A stretch of DNA of 64,000 nucleotides from CAZSDP01 sp964605665. Lineage in GTDB: Bacteria; Planctomycetota; UBA8108; UBA1146. Below the pieces are notes generated by a model. That model made no database searches. It had not been told where the DNA came from and worked only from the letters and a program-made list of their open reading frames with translations. Location of the stretch: the NCBI GenBank assembly GCA_964605665.1, contig CAZSDP010000009.1, forward strand, positions 82,660 to 146,659, in the 5' to 3' direction. Of this stretch, positions 17,963-26,729 are shown piece after piece (the stretch's first letter is position 1; each line of letters begins with the position of its first letter). Made by a program: the position numbers and the translations under genes.

Positions 17963-20443
17963 TCAGCGATCGAGCGCAACCTGGATCTGCAACCGCTGAA
18001 TGCGATCTGCCACTTCTTGAGCAGTCGGTCGGCGGGACGCGTCATCCGCCAACATCTCTTCGAACAATCGATTCAGACGTTCATCATGCTCATTGAGATC
18101 GTCGAGCTGCGGCGCACCTAAACCCTTGATGATCGCGCGAATCGCTTCTCTTCCTTTTCGACTTCCAAGTGGATGTCGCCCTTCCAAGAGTTCACGTGCG
18201 ACCAACCCAAGGCTGTAAATGTCGCTCGAAGTTCCCATCGGGAGACCCTTTGCTTGCTCCGGAGACATGTAGCGAGGGGTTCCCCAAGGAAGCTCTTCAA
18301 TGGCAGCGGTTCCCTCTTCGCGGTCAATGCGACGGGCAATTCCAAAGTCTGCGATCTTGACCACAACGGGCATCGGAAGCTGACGTAACCGGTCCAGTCC
18401 ATTCAAACCACCCCCACCGGGGCCGAGAATCTCTTCTCCCGCCGCCTTCATGATGCGCTGCTTGTTCATTTGCATCGAATCGCGATAACACTCGCGAGCT
18501 CCGTCGATCGCAGAGAAGAATGTTGTCCGATCATATGATTGACGCGCCAATAGTGCGGCGGAGAGCGACCAACGGAACGAGTCGGGCAATCGTCCATCGG
18601 AACGTGCCAACTCTGCTGCACACAAGAACAATCGAGAGGAAGAATCGCCACTGGAGAGTTTTTTCTCCAACACCGGTAGTGCTCTTCGAACGATCTTCCG
18701 GCGTGCGGAATCAGAGAGTGATCGATCAAGACTGCGACGGAAGAGGTCATTGGCGAACCCCAGCTCACGGTCTCCGCACCGAACCAGATAACCGGACTGC
18801 TCGGAGTGACCCAGCAGGTAATAGAGACTCGCAGAATCAAAATCTACGATCTCACGAATCGCGTCGAAGTCCAATGCTCCTGCGATCGGTGACAACGAGA
18901 TCAGGAGATCTCGAATCCCCTTTTCCTCAGCACGTAGTCGTTCACTCATCGTCTCGGCAACGGCACGTTCATCGGGACGCAACTCGGTGGGATCGACTCT
19001 GTATCCACCACCACTCGCGCACCAGGCTCCTCGATCAAAAGACGACTCGAGTGCCTCCGCCAAGAGAGCGGGATGGGATGAGATTTCGCGATCGATGGCA
19101 TCCACGAATTGCCTCGCGGAAACTCGATCTCGACAGATGCGTTCCACCAACCGCAAAGCTTGCCCACGAAGCAGAGGCTTGAGAAACAACTCGCGGACTT
19201 CTCCGAGCGATCTCGCCCGCTGTGCCTCTCGCTCTAGGTCCTGATCCTCAGGAAAAAATGGTGGGAGCGGAGTGACCCAGACACCTTCAAAATCCGCAGG
19301 AGGAGGTCCCCACTCTGCGGGAGACTCAACCTTGATCAAGTCACCCTGTTCAGCGGCCAATCGTTGGACTTCTTGTACAAGTCGGTGACGTCCAACTCCA
19401 CGCTCTCCGTAGAGAAGAACCCAACGTTTTCCGCCATGACGGATCTCTTTGATGATCTCTTCGAAGTATGCCAGCTCGCCCTCCCGACCGACGAAGGGGA
19501 GATTTTCCAAGTCGGGACGATCGGGGAGCCCAATCCTCTCCGCAATCTCGCGTTCGAGAGCGTCATCTGGGGAGGACTCTGATTCCAGCGAGGGGCGTTC
19601 GAGAATCTCGAGGTTCTCCTCCCGACGATCGGTCGCTCCTCGGTCTTGAGAGAGAAGTAGATTTGCGGGCTTCAAATCTGCATGAACGATGCCCGCTCGA
19701 TGCGCAGCGTCGAGACCGAGTGCGGTTTGCCGAAGTACTTCCAACTTCTCGAGCAAGCTCAGTTCCGCCGACCGTACCGACAAGTCCTTACCCTCAATCC
19801 ACTCCATCAGTAAGAGCGGATCGTCATCGATCACCCCTTCCTCGAGGACCCGAACGACATTGGGGTGCTCGATCGTGCGCCCGAGTGCTGCCTCTCGAGC
19901 GTGCAGGCGTTCAAGAAGACGCTGATCTCGTCCCGGCCTCTGCCGGAGGCGTTTGATCGCAACGTCCTCACCGAGATCTTTATCATGGGCTCGATAAACC
20001 TCGCCCATCCCACCGCGCCCCACCAAAGTGACTCCGCGCCAACGGGGAGTGTCTGAAAGGAGGAGATCGGCAGCGGAATCAGATTTCGATGGAACGCTTC
20101 CTCGGTACACCGGGCGCCCGGGAGGTCTTGAAACAAACTCACGATACGCGAGCTTGACGACCCCCACCTGCACTTGGTCTCCATCACGCAAACGGCATGG
20201 GTCGACCAGTGGCTCCCCATTGAGGAGCGTGCCATTGGTCGAACCAGCATCGCGAACCCAGTCGGAGCCTCCCTCATGGAAGAAAATCGCGTGGCGCCGC
20301 GAAACTGCCGTCTCGGCGAGGATCAAATCAGCTTGATTCGACCGCCCACAGAGGAGCGTCCCCGTCGCGGGGATCTCCACTTGTTTTCCGCGGGTTCGCT
20401 TCCCGCTCTTGCTCTCTAGTACGAGCCATCCCATGCTGGCCAT
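17963..20443 (-). CDS. FHA-domain Ser/Thr protein kinase interrupted by a STAND-ATPase-like module
   Basis: 826 residues. FHA domain at about 8-100 (GRSNQADLI, SRRHA, GSTNGT), which binds phosphothreonine. A Hanks-type kinase begins near 137 with the glycine loop VGRGGMGEVY, Lys164 in VAIK and catalytic loop HADLKPANLLL (Asp256; the usual HRD arginine is Ala). The kinase then stops. Residues about 265-693 resemble an AAA_16/STAND module: FVGREGEL (317), a P-loop-like GERGVGRH (346-353) that lacks the Walker A Lys and Ser/Thr, a winged-helix-like stretch near 510-600, and a helical TPR-like tail. The kinase resumes at KIADFGIARR (Asp699), GTPRYMSPEQ and SDIYSLGLVARELLEGRHP, through to the end. 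The frame is open throughout and all kinase motifs are kept, so this is a designed insertion, not a broken gene. There is no membrane helix, so it is cytoplasmic. Confidence 0.9.
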   Translation of the reverse strand: MASMGWLVLESKSGKRTRGKQVEIPATGTLLCGRSNQADLILAETAVSRRHAIFFHEGGSDWVRDAGSTNGTLLNGEPLVDPCRLRDGDQVQVGVVKLAYREFVSRPPGRPVYRGSVPSKSDSAADLLLSDTPRWRGVTLVGRGGMGEVYRAHDKDLGEDVAIKRLRQRPGRDQRLLERLHAREAALGRTIEHPNVVRVLEEGVIDDDPLLLMEWIEGKDLSVRSAELSLLEKLEVLRQTALGLDAAHRAGIVHADLKPANLLLSQDRGATDRREENLEILERPSLESESSPDDALEREIAERIGLPDRPDLENLPFVGREGELAYFEEIIKEIRHGGKRWVLLYGERGVGRHRLVQEVQRLAAEQGDLIKVESPAEWGPPPADFEGVWVTPLPPFFPEDQDLEREAQRARSLGEVRELFLKPLLRGQALRLVERICRDRVSARQFVDAIDREISSHPALLAEALESSFDRGAWCASGGGYRVDPTELRPDERAVAETMSERLRAEEKGIRDLLISLSPIAGALDFDAIREIVDFDSASLYYLLGHSEQSGYLVRCGDRELGFANDLFRRSLDRSLSDSARRKIVRRALPVLEKKLSSGDSSSRLFLCAAELARSDGRLPDSFRWSLSAALLARQSYDRTTFFSAIDGARECYRDSMQMNKQRIMKAAGEEILGPGGGGLNGLDRLRQLPMPVVVKIADFGIARRIDREEGTAAIEELPWGTPRYMSPEQAKGLPMGTSSDIYSLGLVARELLEGRHPLGSRKGREAIRAIIKGLGAPQLDDLNEHDERLNRLFEEMLADDASRRPTAQEVADRIQRLQIQVALDR

Positions 20444-20543
20444 TGTCTAACTGAAAGCCTCAGATCGGAAGAGAGCTTCTTCGGTATCCGGAAAACTGGT
20501 CAATTCACGGCTCAGAGCGTGCCATCTGAGAGAGGAAGGCGTC

Positions 20544-20885
20544 ATGATCTACTTCTGCGTCTCGACCGTTCCCGAGGATGAGGCAGCAAATTTGGCTCGA
20601 AAGCTGATCGACGAGCGGCTGGCTGCCTGCGTGAACATCATCCCCGGAGTGCGCTCGATCTACCGATATGAGGGAAAAGTCCACGATGAAGGGGAGTCGA
20701 TCATCTTGATCAAGACCGCTCCTCGCACCGCCGGCGGATTCGAAGCTCGGTTTCGAGAACTGCACCCCTATGATTGCCCCGAGCTACTGATGTTCTCCGT
20801 CGAGGAAGGGCTCAAGGAGTACTTCACCTGGGTTGAGTCGGTCACAGGCCCCACGCGAGCCAAAGGTCCGGAGGAACAAACGTGA
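20544..20885 (+). CDS. cutA: CutA1-family divalent-ion tolerance protein
   Basis: 113 residues, the usual size for this trimeric ferredoxin-like protein. Recognised by FCVSTVPEDEAANLARKL near the start, LAACVNIIPGVRSIYRYEGK (the hallmark Cys-Val-Asn and Tyr-Trp-like strand) and the ending ELLMFSVEEGLKEYFTWV. CutA binds metal ions and has been linked to copper tolerance and protein stability, but its molecular role is unsettled. The stop codon overlaps the GTG start of moeA by four bases (GTGA), so the two are translationally coupled. It is divergent from the FHA-kinase across about 100 bases. Confidence 0.95.
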   Translation: MIYFCVSTVPEDEAANLARKLIDERLAACVNIIPGVRSIYRYEGKVHDEGESIILIKTAPRTAGGFEARFRELHPYDCPELLMFSVEEGLKEYFTWVESVTGPTRAKGPEEQT

Positions 20886-22111
20886 TCTCACTGGAAGCAG
20901 CGCGCAAGGAAATCTTGTCACGACTCTCTCCTCTTCGATCAGAAGTCGTCGAGTTGGCAGAAGCGCTCGGTAGAGTTCTTGCGGAGCCGGTGACGAGTCG
21001 CGACTCAATCCCTCCCTTCGACAATACTGCCATGGATGGTTTTGTCGTCCAGCATCGAGACCTCGCCGCAGCGAGTGAAGAGAACCGAATCGTTCTTCCA
21101 ATTGCGGAGGTGATTCAAGCGGGACAGCCCGCAACTCGTCCGCTGGAGCAGGGAGAGGTGATGCGGATCTTCACCGGAGCACCCATCCCTGATCATGGAG
21201 ATGCCATTGTCCCCTTCGAACATTGTCACACCTATGACGACAACTCCGCCACCTTTCGAGCACCCATCGCTCCCGGTGCCCACATCCGACGGAGTGGGGA
21301 GGACTTCGAGGCAGGGCAGGTCGTCCTTGAAAAAGGCACCCAACTCAGTCCTGCTGCAGTTGGTGTCCTCGCGACGGTCGGTTCTCCGCAGGTGAGCGTG
21401 ATGCGCCGCCCTCGAGTCGCTGTTCACTCTTCCGGAGATGAACTGGTTCCGATCGAAGCGGAACTGACTCCCGGTAAGATCCGGAATTCCAATCTCGCCT
21501 CGATCGTCGCGCGGCTGCAGCAGTGGGGAGCGGAAGCGATTCCCCGACCGATTCTGATCGACGACCGAGAAGCGATCCGGGAAGGGCTGCAGCAGACCTT
21601 GGCGCTTCAGCCAGATGCCATCATCACCACGGGCGGGATCTCCGCCGGGGACGTCGACCACATCCGGGATATCGCGCAAGAGATGGGAAGTGACGTCGCG
21701 GTCCGCAAAGTCGATATGAAGCCTGGAAAGCCGCTCGTCGATGGCCTCATCGCGGGCGTTCCATTCTTTGGACTGCCCGGCAATCCCGCAGCATGTCTCG
21801 TCAGTTTTGAGATCTTCGTCAGACCCGCACTCGCTCTTCTGGAGGGCCGATCGGACGGCATGCCACCGCGGCATCGCGCCAAGGTCTCTGAGGGGCGCGC
21901 CTTTCCAAAAGCTGGACGCCTGCAGTTTCTCCGGGGAAGGGTCGATCTAGACGAAAAAACCGGCGAATGGGTCCTCGCCCCCTTGAGCGGCCAAGGATCG
22001 CACCTTCTCTCCAGTTTCGCGGCCGCAAATTGCTTGGTTCGGGTCGGTCCGGAGGTCGACAGACTCAACACCGGCGACGATGTCGACGTATTTCTTCTCG
22101 GAGCTTCCTGA
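20882..22111 (+). CDS. moeA: Molybdopterin molybdenumtransferase MoeA
   Basis: 409 residues, the full family length. MoeA inserts molybdate into adenylylated molybdopterin to finish the molybdenum cofactor. Visible features are DSIPPFDNTAMDGFVV (about 40-55), the MoCF-binding core with HSSGDELVP, ITTGGISAGDVDHI (about 246-259), KPGKPL, and LPGNPAACLVSFEIFV (about 298-313). A C-terminal beta domain is present. The GTG start overlaps the cutA stop. A hairpin follows at 22117, so the unit is probably cutA-moeA alone. Other Mo-cofactor synthesis genes are not adjacent; mobA lies 6.5 kb downstream. Confidence 0.96.
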   Translation: MISLEAARKEILSRLSPLRSEVVELAEALGRVLAEPVTSRDSIPPFDNTAMDGFVVQHRDLAAASEENRIVLPIAEVIQAGQPATRPLEQGEVMRIFTGAPIPDHGDAIVPFEHCHTYDDNSATFRAPIAPGAHIRRSGEDFEAGQVVLEKGTQLSPAAVGVLATVGSPQVSVMRRPRVAVHSSGDELVPIEAELTPGKIRNSNLASIVARLQQWGAEAIPRPILIDDREAIREGLQQTLALQPDAIITTGGISAGDVDHIRDIAQEMGSDVAVRKVDMKPGKPLVDGLIAGVPFFGLPGNPAACLVSFEIFVRPALALLEGRSDGMPPRHRAKVSEGRAFPKAGRLQFLRGRVDLDEKTGEWVLAPLSGQGSHLLSSFAAANCLVRVGPEVDRLNTGDDVDVFLLGAS

Positions 22112-22116
22112 TCCCT

Positions 22117-22140
22117 GATGGGGCCTCGGGGGGCCCCATC
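22117..22140 (+). terminator. Hairpin after moeA
   Basis: GATGGGGCC pairs with GGCCCCATC (9 bp) around TCGGGG, six bases after the moeA stop. No strong T-run follows. Confidence 0.6.
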
Positions 22141-22268
22141 CGGTATCCTCTGCCCTTCTCAAGAAACCGTTGCGATGGGGGTGGTGTTCCCGGTGAGGGG
22201 AGACCGCTTCCCCCAAAGAGCCACTGATCGGTGTGCCGCCCTCTGGCGCATGCCCTAATTGGAGAGTC

Positions 22269-25200
22269 ATGTCGAAGCGAACTCCTTCTGATCGAAGTCG
22301 ATTCACCCTACCGGTCCCGGTGACGATCGAGGAAGCAGGAAACAGCCGCACCATCGAATACTCCGGTGAGGAACCGCTGACCATCGGACGGGCGGATGAT
22401 AATCACATCGTCCTCAAGACCGACCGAGCCTCTCGCCACCACGCACAGATCATCGGTGAAGGTGGCCGCTTCACCCTACTCGATCCGAAGTCCTCCAATG
22501 GGACATCGGTCGATGGAGAAAAGACGCGAAAGGTGGCCCTTCGAGTCGGCTCCACCATCACCATCGGCGGCGCTTCGATCACCTTCGGTGACTCAAACCG
22601 CCCGAAGCCAGTTCGAAGCGGGTCTTCAGCTTCTAGAAGTGAAGAAGAGGGCCGAACGCGAATTCGGAAGACATCAAAAGAGCGCCCGGAGCAGAACCGA
22701 GGTCGCGAGTCCGCTTCACAACCCCGCTCCGCGGAAAAACCGGCGCGAGGAGCGGCCACGGCAACGAAGAGAGCCAGGGTCGTCGAGGTCGAGGCCCCCG
22801 TTTCGCAGAAGATCATGGCGGGCATCTTGGGCCTCGTGGCGATCGTCGGGATCATTTGGACCGTCGGGCAATTTACCGACAGTTCGAACCAACTTGATCA
22901 AAGCGCGACTTCGATCGCTCAGCGGGAATCAGCTCCGAAGGAAAAGGAGCTCGACAACCAGCCGCGAGTACGGATCAACGACGATCTCCAATCCAGATCC
23001 TCAGATCGTCTGAACTTGCCTCCTCCGCAGAGCATCGATGACAGCGATACGACTCCTCCCGGGGAGGAGTGGCCCGAGCTTCGCGAACGGAGTTCTTTCA
23101 ACGAAGAGTGGCCGGAGCTGAGGGGGGAGAGGTCTCTCGAAGAATCGGAGGATTCAGAGAGTCTCGAAGACTGGCTCGATGTGGGAAGAGATCGAGGTGG
23201 AAGAGAAGGCGAGGTCCCCGATCTCGAACGGGTCGACCCTCCGCGTCAACTGATCTCAATCATCGCGGATGCCTGGCCACCGGGACCCCGAACGATCGGC
23301 TACGAGTACAACCAAAAGAACCACGGCTCCACTCCTGATTTCGTGGAACGAGGTGGCCAAAATCTCCCGGACCGGAATTCTGCTCAATTCGGCCCCAAGT
23401 ACCGAGTGATCGGGGTCGAGGTCTCCACTGAAGAGTTCCCTCCGGGAACCGAACTTCGACTGCGATCGCCAGCGGTGCAGAAGGGTAAGAAGATCCCCCT
23501 GCGAATCCCCGAAGTGCTGACTGGAGAACGAGTCAGAAAGTACTTCGCTCTCGTTGAACCTGAAGACCGTCGGGTTGTTTTCGAACTCCATCGCGAGCGT
23601 GAAGTGATCGCCACCGCGGAGGCGATTCTCCCGAAGACCGGCACCGTCACCGCTCTTCCAGAAGCGGCGATCGCGATCGCCGAAGAACGGGCAAGAGAAG
23701 AGTGGGAACGAAATCAACTCGCCGCCCGAGAGGTGACCGTCACCGTCATTGACGACCTAGGTCGCCCCGTTCCCGATGCGAAGGTTTTGCTTCTCCTCGA
23801 GAATGGCAGCATGATCACCTTCGAAGGTGAAACGGACGATCGAGGGATCTACCGCAGGTCGGTCATCCCTGGCAGTTATGAAGTCCATGTCCACGCCGAA
23901 GTTCCTGAGCCGATCGACCCCGACGCGGTCACCGCGGTCAAGCGTCTCCCTCGTCTCCTCTCTCTGCAGGGCCGTATCGGAGCTAAAGAAGAGTCTCTCC
24001 ACTTGGCCCCCCAGCACTCCGTCGTCATCCGCATTCTCGATGAAGAAACATCGTCGCTGCCGATCGAGAAGATCTGGGTCACCCCAACGGCGATCGCTCC
24101 TGCCTACCGATACGAGGTGGTCGCACAACAGATTGGAATCCGCGGTCGCCTCGAGTCCGATCGCTCCGCCGAAGGAGCTCTTCGACTTCTCCTCGGTACC
24201 GCTTCCGTCGAGCTCGGTCTTCTCGGACGAACCGAACTGGGAGAACCGGTGCTGATCACGGAACGGGTCAATCCCACACAGGAGGAGTTGAACTGGGTGT
24301 TCCGCCGCGATCGATTCGCCAAGATCGAATTCGATCGCAGCGCTTCGTTCGGAGGAGTCAGCTCTCTGACCGGTGAAATCGTCGCGGCAGGCCGCTTCCG
24401 GGAGAGATTCTCCATCGGGACGACTGACCCTGCTGCCGGAGAGGGTGACACCTGGCGCGCCTACGTCATGCCCGGGAAGTACCGGATCGCACTGCGCGCT
24501 CAATTGCCCAGTGGCGAAGCGGAGTTTCTCCCCTATGCCCTCGAACTCCCCCCCGGAGCCCGTCACGATCTGACTCCGCGAGCCCCTTGGTCGCTCACCC
24601 TTTACCAAAAGCGGAAAGATCGGCAGCAGCAATTCTGGCTCGCGGTGGTCGACGGTGGCGGCAAAATCCTCGAGCGAGTCCCGGGCGAGCCGGGCAGAAT
24701 CCGCGGTCTATCGGGAGGCCAAGCGCAAATCGACCAAGAGCTCACCGTCTTGAAGTGGCAAGTCGCGGAGCAACTCTTGCGACTCGACCTCGGTAAGCTG
24801 CGCTATGAAACAGAAATCCCCTTCGGAGACGATCAAATCCGTGGGCTTGCCTCCCTCGAGAACTTACGCGTCTTCAACGGAGCTGGGTCGAGCTGCAAAG
24901 CACCGAGCGTCTTCGAAGCACGCGTGAAGGAGATCCTCCCCGAAATCAAGAAAACGATCGATGGAAGCTTGGCCTCTCTTGGTCTACCCGATGGACTCCG
25001 TCGGATTCATTTGGAACTCGACATCTTCCTTCCTCCCGGCATCGGTGGCACCGGTGGAGGCGGAGTCATCACCCTCGACAGCGCGGTCATGCATCGCTAT
25101 GCGTGCGCGGGTGATCCACTTCCCGGAGCGTACCGGCACGAGTACGGGCACAACATGGGGTTTGGACATGACCCATACATGCTCTTGGCCGAGGGCGGCT

Positions 25201-26555
25201 CCGCAACCGACGAGACCCTCTTTGGCCCACTCGCGTTCCGCTTGCTCCACGCCGCGACTGGGCAGCGAACCATCGACCACCTCTTGGAAGAACGCTCTGC
25301 TCGCGGATTCTCTTGGCGTCCAAATGCAGCGGTGTTCGCCGCTCTGCGCGCACTTTACGGTCCACAGGTTCACAAGAAGATGATCACCGAGCGACGATCT
25401 GCTGAGCAGACTCTGCGCCTCCATGGATTGAGCAGTATCGAGAGAATCGCGACTCTCTACTCCCTCGTCCTCGACCGCAATGTTGCTTGGGTATTTCGTG
25501 CACATGGTTGGCCAGTCTTCGATGCTCGAGTCGACCTTGGAGCAAGCGCGGTCAAGTTCATACGCAACCACCCCCGTCAACTCAACTACACTCAAGTTCC
25601 TGGCACTCCGATTCAGAGTTGGTGGGTCCTCGATCTCGATGGGGCTCGACATCGAGGCGAAGAACCTGAAGACCCTCTCGCCTGGCGAAGGGTGGAGTGG
25701 CCCACTGGAAACATCGATTTGGCGATCGAAGGAGAGCCGCTCGAAAGACGGCGACGTTGGTTGCTCTTCAGAAGAATTGCCGTGAACGAAGACACCGACG
25801 CCCGCGTCTTGTGCGCGAGCGATGTGTCACTCGAAGTGCGCGTCAATGGCCAAGCGATTGGCATCTATGACGCTTCGCCTCAACAGTTTCAGCCGGCCCA
25901 CGACGAATTGATGCTCAATCAAAAGCGACCGTTGCCGGTTTACCTACCTAAAGGTGAGAACTTCATCGAAGTCGCAGTCACGCAAGATCCTGGTGCTCGT
26001 GGCTTCGTTCTGGCTCTTGCAACGGTGGAAGGAAAACCACTGCGCCTCGGTTTCGTCGACGATGGTCCCCCAGGGGCGGATCTCTCGAAGTCCGATCCGA
26101 TCGAAGTACCGATCAAACCGGTTTTGACCGACTCCTTCGAATCAGATTGGACCCTTGCGTGGATCGAGGGTGCCACGGAACCGCCAGGCTCCCTGAAATT
26201 CAGCCTCGACTCGGAGCAGCCGGCCTTCGGATCGCAGTCTCTCCGCGTTGAATTCACCAACTCCGCCTCCGGAGCCTTGATCCAACGAGTCATGATCCCA
26301 CCCGGTAAGACCTACCGCCTGAAGGCCGCCATGAGATCGGAGGGGTTTGCGGGCGAGGCGTTCGTCGGGCTCTTCACCGGGGAACTCGGCGGCTGGCTCG
26401 GTCGAACCGAACCGCTCAACAAAGCGAACTCTCCGTGGAAAGCGTTTTCAGCGACCTGGTCCCCGGGAACTTCGCGAGTGGTCTATGTCGCCTGCTACGT
26501 CAAAGGGACTCGGGGGCGCGTCTGGTTCGACGGAGTTCAGCTCGAAGAGAAGTAG
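22269..26555 (+). CDS. Giant FHA - transmembrane - metzincin-like metalloprotease
   Basis: 1428 residues. ATG 22269 has GGAGAG just upstream. FHA domain at about 18-115 (TIGRADDNHIVL, SRHHAQI, SSNGTSVDG). Single membrane helix at about 182-202 (IMAGILGLVAIVGIIWTV), which should put the FHA inside and the rest outside. Next come an acidic linker, a carboxypeptidase-regulatory-like beta domain (about 487-540, VTVIDDLGRPVPDAKV), then HEYGHNMGFGHD with His957, Glu958, His961, His967 and Asp968. This matches the metzincin consensus HExxHxxGxxHD. A Met-turn is not obvious: a Met lies only three residues on. An M60/enhancin-like fold is therefore an alternative. Residues about 1287-1428 form a jelly-roll resembling a family 4/9 carbohydrate-binding module. 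Substrate and pathway unknown. The FHA domain suggests control by a Ser/Thr kinase such as the one 2 kb upstream. Confidence 0.85.
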   Translation: MSKRTPSDRSRFTLPVPVTIEEAGNSRTIEYSGEEPLTIGRADDNHIVLKTDRASRHHAQIIGEGGRFTLLDPKSSNGTSVDGEKTRKVALRVGSTITIGGASITFGDSNRPKPVRSGSSASRSEEEGRTRIRKTSKERPEQNRGRESASQPRSAEKPARGAATATKRARVVEVEAPVSQKIMAGILGLVAIVGIIWTVGQFTDSSNQLDQSATSIAQRESAPKEKELDNQPRVRINDDLQSRSSDRLNLPPPQSIDDSDTTPPGEEWPELRERSSFNEEWPELRGERSLEESEDSESLEDWLDVGRDRGGREGEVPDLERVDPPRQLISIIADAWPPGPRTIGYEYNQKNHGSTPDFVERGGQNLPDRNSAQFGPKYRVIGVEVSTEEFPPGTELRLRSPAVQKGKKIPLRIPEVLTGERVRKYFALVEPEDRRVVFELHREREVIATAEAILPKTGTVTALPEAAIAIAEERAREEWERNQLAAREVTVTVIDDLGRPVPDAKVLLLLENGSMITFEGETDDRGIYRRSVIPGSYEVHVHAEVPEPIDPDAVTAVKRLPRLLSLQGRIGAKEESLHLAPQHSVVIRILDEETSSLPIEKIWVTPTAIAPAYRYEVVAQQIGIRGRLESDRSAEGALRLLLGTASVELGLLGRTELGEPVLITERVNPTQEELNWVFRRDRFAKIEFDRSASFGGVSSLTGEIVAAGRFRERFSIGTTDPAAGEGDTWRAYVMPGKYRIALRAQLPSGEAEFLPYALELPPGARHDLTPRAPWSLTLYQKRKDRQQQFWLAVVDGGGKILERVPGEPGRIRGLSGGQAQIDQELTVLKWQVAEQLLRLDLGKLRYETEIPFGDDQIRGLASLENLRVFNGAGSSCKAPSVFEARVKEILPEIKKTIDGSLASLGLPDGLRRIHLELDIFLPPGIGGTGGGGVITLDSAVMHRYACAGDPLPGAYRHEYGHNMGFGHDPYMLLAEGGSATDETLFGPLAFRLLHAATGQRTIDHLLEERSARGFSWRPNAAVFAALRALYGPQVHKKMITERRSAEQTLRLHGLSSIERIATLYSLVLDRNVAWVFRAHGWPVFDARVDLGASAVKFIRNHPRQLNYTQVPGTPIQSWWVLDLDGARHRGEEPEDPLAWRRVEWPTGNIDLAIEGEPLERRRRWLLFRRIAVNEDTDARVLCASDVSLEVRVNGQAIGIYDASPQQFQPAHDELMLNQKRPLPVYLPKGENFIEVAVTQDPGARGFVLALATVEGKPLRLGFVDDGPPGADLSKSDPIEVPIKPVLTDSFESDWTLAWIEGATEPPGSLKFSLDSEQPAFGSQSLRVEFTNSASGALIQRVMIPPGKTYRLKAAMRSEGFAGEAFVGLFTGELGGWLGRTEPLNKANSPWKAFSATWSPGTSRVVYVACYVKGTRGRVWFDGVQLEEK

Positions 26556-26631
26556 TCGCATCGGCAGCGGTCTCGCTTCTCAACACTCCATCACCTAGGA
26601 TGTTCACCGTCCTGTTCGAACCGCGCTTGGT

Positions 26632-26663
26632 GCCACGCGGCCACACTGCCACGCGGCCACACT
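26632..26663. repeat. Two tandem copies of a 16-bp unit
   Basis: GCCACGCGGCCACACT occurs twice in tandem and is followed by a partial third copy (GCCAC). It lies in the gap before the TPR-like gene. Confidence 0.9.
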
Positions 26664-26673
26664 GCCACAGCAG

Positions 26674-26697
26674 GCGAGACGTACCGCGAGACGTACC
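26674..26697. repeat. Two tandem copies of a 12-bp unit
   Basis: GCGAGACGTACC is repeated twice directly, ten bases after the preceding 16-bp duplication. This is an independent slippage-type event in the same gap. Confidence 0.9.
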
Positions 26698-26729
26698 GAC
26701 TTCGGAGCTCGAGATGGAGGTATGACCGG

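Noticed and set aside
21005..21874. 289-codon minus-strand frame
   Set aside because: Antisense to moeA, whose motifs are conserved.
26632..26697. CRISPR-like array
   Set aside because: Only two copies per unit, units unrelated, and no spacers between them.
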